Assembly: GCA_965197635.1 (NCBI GenBank)
Contig: OZ240218.1
Location: forward strand, 248,001 to 312,000
DNA length: 64,000 bases
Reading direction: 5' to 3'
Source of the DNA: Bin87 sp965197635
Lineage (GTDB): Bacteria > Chloroflexota > Dehalococcoidia > Lucifugimonadales > UBA3495
The notes under the pieces were generated by a model that ran no database searches, was not told the DNA's origin, and was given only the letters and a program-made list of their open reading frames with translations. The position numbers and the translations under genes were made by a program. Numbering within the stretch: the stretch's first letter is position 1; every line of letters starts with the position of its first letter. This document shows, in pieces, positions 25,070 through 33,574 of this stretch.

Positions 25070-25402
25070 ATGCCCATCACCGAACGAGAACTGGAAAGCG
25101 TCAAAAGAATAATTCTCGACGGAGCGAAAATCCACTTTCCACCCACCGTCCAATTCCAGGACGTCAACGCCACCGTCAGGCTGAACGCTGACGAAGAGGA
25201 GTACATCGACGTGGACCTCCTGTACACTGCCCCCAACCCCGTGCTCGACGGTCACCTAATGATCACGCTGTTCAGGATCATCGACGAGCCCATTCGCGCC
25301 TCCGGCATTACCGCGCGCACCCTGGTCCACTACACCGATATCAACGACCCCACCAGGTGGCAGTACCGCAAGTCGCCAACTCCGCCATCACCCACGTCAT
25401 GA
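25070..25402 (+). CDS. Hypothetical partner of a HEPN protein
   Basis: 110 residues from the ATG at 25070 (an earlier ATG at 25007 is possible). Acidic N-terminal half (ELESVKRIILDGAKIHFPPT, VRLNADEEEYIDVDLLY) and a beta-rich C-terminal part (LVHYTDINDPTRW). It has no GSxxxG...DxD motif, so it is not the nucleotidyltransferase that usually accompanies HEPN proteins. The 3' end overlaps the HEPN gene start by 4 nt (ATGA). This layout is that of an antitoxin or regulator; function is inferred from context only. Confidence 0.65.
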   Translation: MPITERELESVKRIILDGAKIHFPPTVQFQDVNATVRLNADEEEYIDVDLLYTAPNPVLDGHLMITLFRIIDEPIRASGITARTLVHYTDINDPTRWQYRKSPTPPSPTS

Positions 25403-25866
25403 TAGACCCACTGGAACTCATCGACACCTGCTACAAACTGGTGCCGCAAGCGGCAACCCCACCACCCTCACAGGCGGATATGCGACGCGCAATCAGCACG
25501 GCGTACTATGCCGTGTTCCATACGCTGGCGGCGTCCAATGCTGAGCTAATCGCAGGTCAACCGCAATCCAGTATGTCTTCCTATGCGTGGCAACGGGTCT
25601 ATCGGCGCCTTGACCACGGCAGAGCCCAGACTAACCTGCGCGCAGCGCTCAACCTGCTGTCGCAAACCGGAGAAAACTTCGCCCGCACCTTTATCGACCT
25701 CCAAGCTCTGCGCCAAGAGGCCGACTACAACCCCAACGCCTCAATCAGTCGTTCGGACACCCTCAACATAATTGCCCAAGCCGAGACTGCCATCAGCGAC
25801 TTCGCCCATCTACCCCAAGAGGAACGAAGACTCCTGGCCGCACAGTCGATGTTCGACAGACGCTAA
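25399..25866 (+). CDS. HEPN-domain protein (UPF0332-like)
   Basis: 155 residues, all-helical. The UPF0332-type HEPN signature RRAISTAYYAVFHTL (residues 29-43) is clear, followed by a helix with RQEADYNP near residue 105-112. HEPN proteins are commonly RNases acting as toxins or defence effectors. It is translated in coupling with the preceding acidic protein. A typical RX4-6H catalytic motif is not evident, so activity is uncertain. Confidence 0.75.
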   Translation: MIDPLELIDTCYKLVPQAATPPPSQADMRRAISTAYYAVFHTLAASNAELIAGQPQSSMSSYAWQRVYRRLDHGRAQTNLRAALNLLSQTGENFARTFIDLQALRQEADYNPNASISRSDTLNIIAQAETAISDFAHLPQEERRLLAAQSMFDRR

Positions 25867-26079
25867 CGCACCGCACCACGTCGGCGACACCACTGCCGAC
25901 CACCCTGGAGAACCACCATCCTTTTCGCCGCGCCCCCTGGGGCCAGCGCGACTCGGGAGCCGCTGGAACCCTGAGAGCTAGGCAACCGTTACAGGGGAGG
26001 GTGTTCGTTCATCTACAACGCGTACTTTACGGCCCACCTTATCGTCGGCAATCGACGCTCGGAACGTAAACGCGCCGCC

Positions 26080-26673
26080 CTACGGTCGCAGCGGTATCGG
26101 CCGGTTGGCCTGGTTCTCCTCAATCTGATCGGTGTCCCACAGTTTCGCGAAGTTGTAGGCGCGCGGGCAATGGCCGTAGGATTCCTCAACGTTGATGATG
26201 ACGCCCTGCAGGTGCTTGGAGTTGTCGTCCGTCCAGTACAACTCCAGCTCCACTTTCTGCCGTTCCAGCTCTTCCTTGCTCACGATGGTGACGGTGCCGT
26301 TGACCCGAACCGTGTCGTTCACCCCGGGGATCATGAACAGCAGCCCCACGTGGGGGTTGGAGTCCATGTTCTGGTAGGACTGGAACAGGCGGTTGCCGGC
26401 TACGTCGGGCATCAGCAGACGCGTGTTGTCAATCACCTTGACGAAGCCTGCCTTGCCTCCCTTGGGCGAGGCGTCGCAGTTCCCTTCGGGGTCGGAGGAT
26501 GCCATCACTAGGAAAGGCGAGGCTTGGATGAACTTCTGCACGAATTCGGACATCTCGCCCTTGACCTTGGTCTTGGCCCGCGGGCTCATCTCGCCGAACT
26601 CGTTGTTGAACCGGCTCGGTTCCTGCTCGATGGTACAAAGGTCATCGGCTGTTGCGGCAGCGGTGGTAGTCAT
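26080..26673 (-). CDS. Pyridoxamine 5'-phosphate oxidase-family flavin-binding protein
   Basis: 197 residues, split-barrel flavin-binding fold. Visible: FLVMASSDPEGNCDASPKGG (catalytic-site loop region), LLMPDVAGNRLFQSYQN, PHVGLLFMIPG, RVNGTVTIV. These match the PPOX-class family that uses FMN or F420; it is not a canonical PdxH because substrate-binding residues differ. A GGGAGGG precedes the ATG at 26673; the frame upstream to 26811 enters the repeat at 26771. Single gene, downstream of asparaginase on the same strand with a 188-nt gap. Confidence 0.88.
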   Translation of the reverse strand: MTTTAAATADDLCTIEQEPSRFNNEFGEMSPRAKTKVKGEMSEFVQKFIQASPFLVMASSDPEGNCDASPKGGKAGFVKVIDNTRLLMPDVAGNRLFQSYQNMDSNPHVGLLFMIPGVNDTVRVNGTVTIVSKEELERQKVELELYWTDDNSKHLQGVIINVEESYGHCPRAYNFAKLWDTDQIEENQANRPIPLRP

Positions 26674-26770
26674 GGCGCAAACCCTCCCGGCAATTCTCGA
26701 TCTATCTATACAGGATTGCCACAGCATAACGGATTTGCCCCCACCATGCCACACGCGCAAAGGCTTTCGG

Positions 26771-26828
26771 TTGTCATTGCGAGGAGCGACGCTCATGGTG
26801 AGCCTGTCCAACCACGTGGCAATCTCGT
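26771..26828. repeat. TCATTGCGAGGAGCG repeat copy
   Basis: TTGTCATTGCGAGGAGCGAC...CACGTGGCAATCTCGTC, a full-length member of the family described at 3790, lying between the PNPOx-like and asparaginase genes. Confidence 0.7.
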
Positions 26829-26861
26829 CGCGGCAGCGGCGGACGTAGGCGCCGGCAGCGG

Positions 26862-27872
26862 TCAGTATTCCAGCATCATCCGCTGTAATTCAGTCGGGTC
26901 CTTGCTCTGCGTCAGCCCCAGCATCAGCAGAATCCGCGCCTTCTTGGGGTGCAGATTGTCCGCCACGATGTACCCTTGCTCCATGAAACGCCGCGTTTGC
27001 ACCACGCGGCCCGTGCCCACGTGCGTCGCGAGCACGACGGGTATTCCGGCAGCGATGGCCCGTTGCAGCCCTGCCATGAACGTGGACGGCGACCCGCCGC
27101 TGCCCAATCCGGCGGCCACTATGCCGCCCACTTGGGCCTCCACCAGGGCGTCGATGACGGTGGCGCCGGCGCCGGCATAGCCAAAAGCGATGTCAACTTG
27201 GGGCAGTTCGTCCACGCCGGCCAGGTCAAATTCCGAATCCGCCGTGTGCCGGTGTTCCGGCCGCCGGTAGTAGGCCACCGTGCCGTCCGCGTCGGCATAC
27301 CCCAGGAAACCCATGTGGCCGGACTGGAAAGTCTCCACCCGGTACGAGTCGGTTTTCGTCACGTCCCGCGCCGATTGAATCTCGTTGTTCAGCACCACCA
27401 GCGCGCCCCGGCCGGCCGACTGCTTGGCGGCGGCCACCCGTACCGCGTCCATCAGGTTGTTGTCGGCGTCGGTGCCCATCGCCGACGGCGGGCGCATCGC
27501 TCCGGTGACGACGACGGGCCGTGCGTCCCGCACCGTCAGGTTCAGAAAGTAGGCCGTTTCTTCCAGCGTCGCGGTGCCGTGGGTTACGGCGGCTCCGGCG
27601 GCGTCCGGGTCGGTGACGAAGCGTTCGTTGATGCGGTTCGCCAGCATCAGCCAGTGGGAGGGATAGACTTCGGTGCTCCCGACGTTGATTATCTGTTCCG
27701 TCACCACCTCGGCCAGGTCGTTGGTTTCCGGCACTCGCGCCAGCATCTCCTGGATGGTTAGCTGCTGCCCTTGGTAGCTGTAGTTGGCGAAATCCGTCCG
27801 CGATTCACCCACAAAAGAGATGGTGCCTCCGGTGCCGAACAGATACACTCGGCTCCTGGTTTCGTATGCCAT
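26862..27872 (-). CDS. Asparaginase-family protein
   Basis: 336 residues, single-domain L-asparaginase fold plus C-terminal domain. The first Thr motif FGTGGTIS is intact. The second signature normally reads THGTDT; here it is THGTATLEETAYFL, so the catalytic Asp is replaced by Ala (Ala101). Also seen: RPVVVTGAMRPPSAMGTDADNNL and GLGSGGSP. AAGGAGGG precedes the ATG at 27872. Because of the Asp loss it may not hydrolyse asparagine; a paralogous subgroup sharing this change is likely. Divergent from ftsH. Confidence 0.88.
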   Translation of the reverse strand: MAYETRSRVYLFGTGGTISFVGESRTDFANYSYQGQQLTIQEMLARVPETNDLAEVVTEQIINVGSTEVYPSHWLMLANRINERFVTDPDAAGAAVTHGTATLEETAYFLNLTVRDARPVVVTGAMRPPSAMGTDADNNLMDAVRVAAAKQSAGRGALVVLNNEIQSARDVTKTDSYRVETFQSGHMGFLGYADADGTVAYYRRPEHRHTADSEFDLAGVDELPQVDIAFGYAGAGATVIDALVEAQVGGIVAAGLGSGGSPSTFMAGLQRAIAAGIPVVLATHVGTGRVVQTRRFMEQGYIVADNLHPKKARILLMLGLTQSKDPTELQRMMLEY

Positions 27873-27972
27873 ATGATTCCCTCCTTGCCGGCTGGCCCGA
27901 CAAGCATACCATTCTGCACCGGCCAACCGAGCTTGCCAAACGACGAAACCCGATTGCCGCTGCCCGCTGATT

Positions 27973-28001
27973 TTGCAATTTTTGCCGCGCAAAGGTAATA
28001 T
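27973..28001 (+). promoter_or_regulatory. Candidate sigma-70 promoter of ftsH
   Basis: TTGCAA, 17-nt spacer, TAATAT (27996-28001); the start codon is 68 nt further. It lies in the divergent gap with the asparaginase gene. No heat-shock-type operator was recognised. Confidence 0.55.
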
Positions 28002-28069
28002 GGTACCCCGCTCCCGGAGCATCGTTTGCGCCGCAACGCGACCGTGCAACACTCAACGGTAGGAACGTT

Positions 28070-30064
28070 ATGACCAACAATCGCTGGGTTCGCAACAGCC
28101 TCATCTACCTCCTCATCATCATTGGCGTCATCGTAATTTTCTACACGCTGATTCCGAGTTTCGGGAGCAGCGAGCGTCTTTCGTTGACCCAGGTGCTCAA
28201 CCAGTCCCGCGGCGGACAGATTGAGCGCATCATCGTGGATGGTGAAAAGCTCACCATCGTCCCCCGCGTCGGCCCCGGCGATGAGGCCGAAAAGTACACC
28301 AGCCGCATCGGCAAGAATACCGACCTCATCCAATTGCTCGCGCAAAACGACGTTCTGGATCAGGTGTCTGCGCCCGAAGTGGAGTACAAAGGCTCCAGCG
28401 GTTTCGGCAGCGTTTTCGGCATCCTGCTCAACTTCCTGCCCCTCATCTTCTTCGGTGGCCTCATTCTCCTGATGATGCGCCAGGCCCAGGGTTCCAACAA
28501 CCAGACCATGAGCTTCGGACGCAGCCGCGCCCGCATGATGTCCTCTAACCGCCCCTCGGTCACCTTCAACGATGTGGCCGGAGTGGACGAGGCCAAGGGC
28601 GAGCTGGAAGAAGTCGTCGACTTCCTGAAATACCCCGAGCGGTTCCTGCAGTTGGGCGCGCGCATCCCCAAGGGCGTGCTGCTGGTAGGCCCGCCCGGCA
28701 CCGGCAAGACCCTGCTGGCCCGCGCCGTGGCCGGAGAGGCCGGTGTGCCCTTCTTCCACATCTCCGGCAGCGAGTTCGTGGAGATGTTCGTCGGCGTGGG
28801 CGCCGCCCGTGTCCGCGACCTCTTCGAGCAGGCCAAGCGCAACGCTCCCTGCATCCTCTTCGTTGACGAAATCGACGCCGTGGGCCGCCATCGCGGCGCC
28901 GGACTGGGCGGCGGCCACGACGAGCGCGAGCAGACCCTCAACCAGATCCTCGTCGAGATGGACGGCTTTGAGACCAACACCAACATCATCGTCATCGCCG
29001 CGACCAACCGTCCCGACATCCTCGACCCGGCCCTGCTCCGCCCGGGCCGCTTCGACCGTCGGGTCACGCTGGACCTTCCCGACGTGGTCGGACGCGCCGC
29101 CATCCTGGACGTCCACATCGCCGGCAAGCCCCTCTCCCGCGAAATCAAGATTGCGGTCATCGCCCGCGAAACACCCGGCTTCAGCGGCGCGGACCTCTCC
29201 AACCTGGTGAACGAAGCCGCCCTGCTCGCCGCGCGCAAGAACCAGTCCAGCATCTTCATGCAGGATTTCGAGGAAGCCATCGAGCGCGTCATCGCTGGGC
29301 CGGAACGCAAGAGCCGCGTCATCAACCAGCGCGAGAAGGAGATGACCGCCTACCATGAGGCCGGCCATGCCCTGGTCGCCTGGCACCTGCCCCACGCTGA
29401 TACGGTGCATAAAATCAGCATCGTTTCCCGTGGCAACATGGGCGGCCACACCACCCTGCTCCCCGAGGAAGACCGCTATCTCTGGACCAAGAACCAGTTC
29501 CAGGATATGTTGTCGGTGATGATGGGCGGGCGCGTTGCCGAAGAGCTGATCTTTGATGAGGTCACCACCGGCGCCAGCAACGACATCGAACGCGCTACCA
29601 AGACGGCCCTGGGCATGGTCAAGCGCTACGGCATGTCCCCCAGCCTCGGTCCCCGCACCTTCGGCAAGCGCGAGGAACTGGTCTTCCTGGGTCGCGAAAT
29701 CAGCGAGGAACGGGACTACGGCGACAAGATCGCCGAGGAGATTGACGTTGAGGTGCGCCACCTCATCAGCACCGGCTACCGCCAGGCCCAGCAGCTGCTC
29801 ATCGACTACAAGCCCAAGCTGGTACAGGTCGCCGAGTACCTGATTGAGCATGAGGCCATCTCCGGCGACGCCCTGAACCGGCTTTTCAACGACGACCTTC
29901 CGGGCACGGAGCCTGAACCGGCCTGGCCCACACCGGCCCCTTCACCCTACGCTCCGCCGGCGCCGCCGGTATCCCAGGGCGTCCCCGTACCCAACCCGTC
30001 TCCGGCCTTCGGCAGCGCCGCCACTCCGGACCCGATACCCGACCCTACGCCGGGCGACGACTGA
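28070..30064 (+). CDS. ftsH: ATP-dependent zinc metalloprotease FtsH
   Basis: 664 residues, full length. Two N-terminal membrane helices (about 8-27 and 105-125), AAA+ domain with Walker A GPPGTGKT near residue 207, Walker B LFVDEIDAVGR, pore motif FVGVGAARVR, SRH RPDILDPALLRPGRFDR, and the M41 zinc motif H429-E-A-G-H433 with the third ligand in the following NDIERAT-helix region. A Pro-rich tail (PAPSPYAPPAPP) of about 40 residues is unusual but common in this group. FtsH degrades misassembled membrane and short-lived cytosolic proteins; hflK and hflC follow nearby. Confidence 0.97.
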   Translation: MTNNRWVRNSLIYLLIIIGVIVIFYTLIPSFGSSERLSLTQVLNQSRGGQIERIIVDGEKLTIVPRVGPGDEAEKYTSRIGKNTDLIQLLAQNDVLDQVSAPEVEYKGSSGFGSVFGILLNFLPLIFFGGLILLMMRQAQGSNNQTMSFGRSRARMMSSNRPSVTFNDVAGVDEAKGELEEVVDFLKYPERFLQLGARIPKGVLLVGPPGTGKTLLARAVAGEAGVPFFHISGSEFVEMFVGVGAARVRDLFEQAKRNAPCILFVDEIDAVGRHRGAGLGGGHDEREQTLNQILVEMDGFETNTNIIVIAATNRPDILDPALLRPGRFDRRVTLDLPDVVGRAAILDVHIAGKPLSREIKIAVIARETPGFSGADLSNLVNEAALLAARKNQSSIFMQDFEEAIERVIAGPERKSRVINQREKEMTAYHEAGHALVAWHLPHADTVHKISIVSRGNMGGHTTLLPEEDRYLWTKNQFQDMLSVMMGGRVAEELIFDEVTTGASNDIERATKTALGMVKRYGMSPSLGPRTFGKREELVFLGREISEERDYGDKIAEEIDVEVRHLISTGYRQAQQLLIDYKPKLVQVAEYLIEHEAISGDALNRLFNDDLPGTEPEPAWPTPAPSPYAPPAPPVSQGVPVPNPSPAFGSAATPDPIPDPTPGDD

Positions 30065-30091
30065 TAACTACGGGCATCACCACTCATCACC

Positions 30092-30200
30092 GGTAGGGGC
30101 GACGCATGCGTCGCCCCTACCCTTGGCCGGCAGCGCCCCATGTGGGCGTCAGCATAGCCGGTTTGAATGCGTCGCCCCTACCCTTGGCTGGCAGCGCCTC
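30092..30200. repeat. 30-bp perfect palindrome and flanking direct repeat
   Basis: GGTAGGGGCGACGCATGCGTCGCCCCTACC (30092-30121, quoted in halves: GGTAGGGGCGACGCA / TGCGTCGCCCCTACC) is followed by ATGCGTCGCCCCTACCC again at 30170; the stretch at about 30105-30137 is directly repeated at 30168-30200. The second copy runs into the 3' end of the minus-strand gene at 30178. Member of the GGGGCG...CGCCCC palindrome family; could also terminate ftsH. Confidence 0.7.
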
Positions 30201-30507
30201 CATTCCCGGTTTCATCAGATTCCAGCGGCAGGCTCCGGTAGTACAACCCCCATTGCTGCATCAGGTTTTCCACCCGAGGGTCGTTCAACGCGATCAGCTC
30301 CCGGAAGAACCCCGCCATCGCGTGAGCCGGACGCAACTCGTCGCTGCACACCCAACTGCGGTCTCCGGGAACCGCGTAAATCAGGCCGCTCTGGTGTGGG
30401 CACGTCACCTGCACCCTCGCCATGTCCTTTCCCGCTTTGACCGATAACCCGTGGGGTTGTGGGCGGTTCTCGGGACTACTGGATTGCAACTGTACCGGTG
30501 TGGTCAT
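30178..30507 (-). CDS. Hypothetical protein
   Basis: 109 residues (or 81 from the internal ATG at 30423). Contains CPHQSGLIYAVPG and VCSDELRPAHAMAGFFRELI, then ENLMQQWGLYYRSLP; the two cysteines with basic context might bind metal, but no family is recognised. It is on the opposite strand between ftsH and hflK, and its 3' end overlaps the dispersed repeat. No good ribosome site was found for either start, so expression is uncertain. Confidence 0.45.
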   Translation of the reverse strand: MTTPVQLQSSSPENRPQPHGLSVKAGKDMARVQVTCPHQSGLIYAVPGDRSWVCSDELRPAHAMAGFFRELIALNDPRVENLMQQWGLYYRSLPLESDETGNGGAASQG

Positions 30508-30594
30508 GGGTCAGACGTCCTGCGAGCGTTGGTATTGGTTCAAATATGCCGCAAACCGCGGCGACGCCATTATAAACCAGCCTTCAGACGTTAG

Positions 30595-30603
30595 TGTTAT
30601 ACT
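30595..30603 (+). promoter_or_regulatory. Candidate extended -10 promoter of hflKC
   Basis: TGTTATACT (TG-n-TATACT) lies 117 nt before hflK and on the correct strand. It supports separate transcription of hflK-hflC from ftsH, since a reverse-strand ORF lies between them. Confidence 0.45.
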
Positions 30604-30719
30604 ATCGCGGGCAACCAGCCTGCTGACGAATCTCGCGATACTCTTCACGACTGCCGTAACCGCTGAACCGTCTGCCGGATATATCGGCCCGCGAATCACC
30701 CGAGAAAAGGACCCGTCCT

Positions 30720-31814
30720 ATGTTCAACCCCGGCGGGGGGCAGCAACAGCCACCCCGACAGCCTGAATTTGACCTCGAACAGCTGCTGGGCCGCGTGCGC
30801 GGCCTATTTGGTGGCTCAGGCGGCCGCCTCAGCGGCGGCAACCTGGGCATTCTCATCTTGGCCGTCATCGCTCTGATCGCCGTCATCTGGGCGGCCACGG
30901 GCGTGTACACCATCAGCCCCGGTGAAAACGCCGCCCTGCGCCTCTTCGGCGCCGTTCAGGGCAACCCGGTTGACGAGGAAGGTCTCCACTGGTGGTGGCC
31001 CACCCCCGCTGGCAAAAAAGACGTCGTGCTGGTCACCGAGACCCGCCGCATGGAGTTGGGCTTCCGCTCCAACGACGCCGCCGTCAACACTCCCTTCCTC
31101 GACGAAGCCCTGATGATTTCTGGCGACCTCAACATCGTCGACGTCCAGATGGTGGTCCAGTACCGCATCAGCAACCTGAGCGATTTCCTCTTCAACGTTG
31201 ACGACCCAGGGGAGCAAATCCGCGGCGTTCCGGCGGGCCGCCCCGACGGGCGCACCCTCAAAGACGGCGCAGAAGCCGCCCTCCGCTTGGTGGTGGGGCA
31301 ACGTTCCATCGACGACGTTTTGGTTCGAGGTCGTGAGGCCGTCGAAACCGACACCCGCTCGCGCCTCCAGTCCATCATGGATGACTACCAGGCCGGCATC
31401 GAGGTGATCTCCGTCCAACTCCAGGACGTCAAGGCCCCCGAAGAAGTGCGCGACGCCTTCGACGACGTGCTACGTGGTCGCCAGGAGCGTGAGACCCGCA
31501 TCAACCAGGCCCAGGCCTACCGCGAGGAGGTGCTCCCCCGCGCCAACGGCGCCGCGGCGCGCATCGTCCAGGAGGCGGAAGCCTTCCGTCAGGCCCGTAT
31601 CAAGACCTCCAGCGGTGAAGCCCTGCGCTTCGAAGCCGTGCTCGACGAGTACCTAAGCTCCCCGGAGGTAACCCGACAACGCCTGTACCTGGAGGCTTTG
31701 GAAAACGTCCTCCCCGGGGTGTCCAAGATTATCGTTGACCCCGACGCCAACCCGGTGCTCATCCTGGGACAGAACGGGAACGTCATACCTGCTCCCATCG
31801 GCCCCAACCCATAA
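30720..31814 (+). CDS. hflK: FtsH modulator HflK (SPFH domain)
   Basis: 364 residues. Gly/Gln/Pro-rich cytoplasmic start (GGGQQQPPRQPEFDLEQLL), one membrane helix about residues 42-63, then the SPFH/band-7 domain (VQGNPVDEEGLHWWWPTPAG, DVQMVVQYRI, VQLQDVKAPEEVRDAFDDV in parts) and C-terminal coiled coil. HflK with HflC forms a large cage around FtsH and limits its activity against membrane substrates. The coupling with hflC (48 nt downstream) confirms the assignment. Confidence 0.94.
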   Translation: MFNPGGGQQQPPRQPEFDLEQLLGRVRGLFGGSGGRLSGGNLGILILAVIALIAVIWAATGVYTISPGENAALRLFGAVQGNPVDEEGLHWWWPTPAGKKDVVLVTETRRMELGFRSNDAAVNTPFLDEALMISGDLNIVDVQMVVQYRISNLSDFLFNVDDPGEQIRGVPAGRPDGRTLKDGAEAALRLVVGQRSIDDVLVRGREAVETDTRSRLQSIMDDYQAGIEVISVQLQDVKAPEEVRDAFDDVLRGRQERETRINQAQAYREEVLPRANGAAARIVQEAEAFRQARIKTSSGEALRFEAVLDEYLSSPEVTRQRLYLEALENVLPGVSKIIVDPDANPVLILGQNGNVIPAPIGPNP

Positions 31815-31862
31815 ATGGCAGGTATCTCTCGCTGACCGTCCCCCCGCCCGGAGAACCCCGCA

Positions 31863-32813
31863 ATGCGCAACCTCATAATCGCCGCCATCGTCATCATTGT
31901 TGCCCTGGTCCTCTTGCGTCAGGCCCTCTACGTGGTTGACGTAACCGAACAGGTCATCATCCTCCGCTTCGGTGAAGTGGTCGATACCCGCACCGATCCC
32001 GGCCTCAACGTCAAGGTCCCCTTCGTGGACACCGTGGTGCGCCTGGACAAGCGTATCCTGCGCATCGACGCCCCGCCGGTGTCAATGCCCGACCAGGACA
32101 AGGAAAACTTGGTCATCGACATCTACGCCCGCTACCGGATTACCGACCCGGTGCAGTTCCGTAAAACCCTCCAAACCGAGAGCAACGCCCGCAGCCGCCT
32201 GGGCGACATCGTGACCTCCACGTTGCGTGACCGCGTGGCCCTGCGCGACCGTACCGACATCATCGGCGCCAAGCCCCAGGTTGACGACGCCGGCACCGCG
32301 GTCTTTGACTCTGAAGGCTTGCCCCTGGTCGAGGGCCAGGAAACCCGCACCGAAATCCTGGACGAGGTGCTCGCCGAAGTCCGCGACAATACCCAGCGCG
32401 ACAACTTCGGTATCGACATGATTGACGTCCGCATCAAGCGCGCCGACTTCCCCGAAGCCGTCACCCAGTCCATCTTCACCAGGATGCGCGCCGAGCGTAA
32501 CCGTATCGCCGCCCGCTTCCGCGCCCAGGGTGAAGAGGAAGACCGCAAGATCCGCGCTGACACCGACCGCGAGCGCGACGTCATCCTGGCCGGCGCCGAA
32601 GAGAAATCCAACCTCATCCGTGGTGAAGGCGAAGCCGAAGCCATCAGCATCCTCGCGGACGCGCTCAACCGTGACAAAGAACTCTTTGCTTTCCTGCGCA
32701 GCCTGGAAGCATATCAGCGCATCATCCGCCAGCAGGACACCATCATCCTCTCCTCAGACGCCCCACTGTTTAACTATCTGGCCGGCCCCGAAGTCCCGGC
32801 GCCGAGCAACTAG
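31863..32813 (+). CDS. hflC: FtsH modulator HflC (SPFH domain)
   Basis: 316 residues, one N-terminal membrane helix (about 4-22), then band-7 motifs: VTEQVIILRFGE, GLNVKVPFVDTVVRLDKR, DIYARYRITDPVQF, DVRIKRADFPEAV and the long Ala/Arg/Glu coiled coil (RAERNRIAARFRAQGEEE) ending in ILSSDAPLFNYLAGP. Standard HflC length. The GGAG before the ATG is about 10 nt away. Followed after 4 nt by a Uma2 gene. Confidence 0.95.
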   Translation: MRNLIIAAIVIIVALVLLRQALYVVDVTEQVIILRFGEVVDTRTDPGLNVKVPFVDTVVRLDKRILRIDAPPVSMPDQDKENLVIDIYARYRITDPVQFRKTLQTESNARSRLGDIVTSTLRDRVALRDRTDIIGAKPQVDDAGTAVFDSEGLPLVEGQETRTEILDEVLAEVRDNTQRDNFGIDMIDVRIKRADFPEAVTQSIFTRMRAERNRIAARFRAQGEEEDRKIRADTDRERDVILAGAEEKSNLIRGEGEAEAISILADALNRDKELFAFLRSLEAYQRIIRQQDTIILSSDAPLFNYLAGPEVPAPSN

Positions 32814-32817
32814 GGCC

Positions 32818-33492
32818 ATGACCACCGCGCCCAAATACCCGCCGGTATCCGCTGGCGTGGTGCCCGGCAACAGCTCCGACGCAGAGCCACCCGGCGCGAT
32901 CCGTCTGCGTCTTGATGCCTTGGGAATTGATTTCCGCGCTGCCGATTTCCCGACGCAGTTCATCGACTTCTGCGAAGAAAACGACGACTACGAGATGGAA
33001 ATCAACGAGGCCGGGGAGTTGGTGATTCTACCTATGGTTGGATTCAGAGGAAACCGACAAGAAACGGAACTCAGCGCGGAGTTGACCATATTCCGTCGGG
33101 TAAGTGGCGGCGTCAATATATCCCAGACCAGCCGCTTTCGCCTGTCCACCGGCGCGATCCGCGGGCCGGATGCCGCGTGGATTACCCGGGAGCGCTACGA
33201 CGCCGCCACGGATGAAGAACGCGAAACCGTATTTCCCGGCGCCCCCGATTTCGTGGTTGAGATCCGCTCTCGCTGGGACAACCTGGCCCCGTTGCAACGC
33301 AAGATGCAAATCTGGATGGACGGCGGCGCGCGCCTGGGCTGGCTGATTGACCCACGCAACCGCCGGGTCTATATCTACCGCGCTGACCAACCGGAGCCGG
33401 AAATACTGGAAGACCCCGAAACGCTGGACGGGGAGGATGTCCTGCACGGTTTTTCTTTTGGGGTTCGAGAGCACATTTTCGACCTGCAATGA
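32818..33492 (+). CDS. Uma2 family (DUF820) endonuclease-fold protein
   Basis: 224 residues starting at MTTAPKYPPV (32818, 4 nt after hflC). Core pattern: DYEMEINEAGELVILPM, FRLSTGAIRGPDAAWI, APDFVVEIRSRWDN, KMQIWMDGGARLGWLIDP; the Glu-Ile-Arg and Asp form the nuclease-like core of the family. A hairpin follows before the convergent aldolase gene. The biological role is unknown and its position after hflC is probably incidental. Confidence 0.88.
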   Translation: MTTAPKYPPVSAGVVPGNSSDAEPPGAIRLRLDALGIDFRAADFPTQFIDFCEENDDYEMEINEAGELVILPMVGFRGNRQETELSAELTIFRRVSGGVNISQTSRFRLSTGAIRGPDAAWITRERYDAATDEERETVFPGAPDFVVEIRSRWDNLAPLQRKMQIWMDGGARLGWLIDPRNRRVYIYRADQPEPEILEDPETLDGEDVLHGFSFGVREHIFDLQ

Positions 33493-33524
33493 CCTGCAAT
33501 CAATAAAGGCGGCTTAGGCAATAA

Positions 33525-33545
33525 GGGCGGGTTAAGAACCCGCCC
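33525..33545. terminator. GGGCGGGTT...AACCCGCCC bidirectional hairpin
   Basis: Perfect 9-bp stem with AAG loop between the convergent Uma2 and HpcH/HpaI genes; TAA-rich on the left and GTCTGTTTG on the right. Belongs to the GGGGCGGGTT hairpin group. Confidence 0.6.
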
Positions 33546-33574
33546 CGTCTGTTTGAGAATGTAGCGGTGTGCGG

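Noticed and set aside
25867..26079. Possible structured RNA in the convergent gap
   Set aside because: Only a weak 6-bp stem (CCAGCG/CGCTGG) was found; no known RNA family signature.
33481..33500. Short direct duplication GACCTGCAAT at the end of the Uma2 gene
   Set aside because: Ten-base tandem copy only, next to a stop codon; no functional reason to report it.
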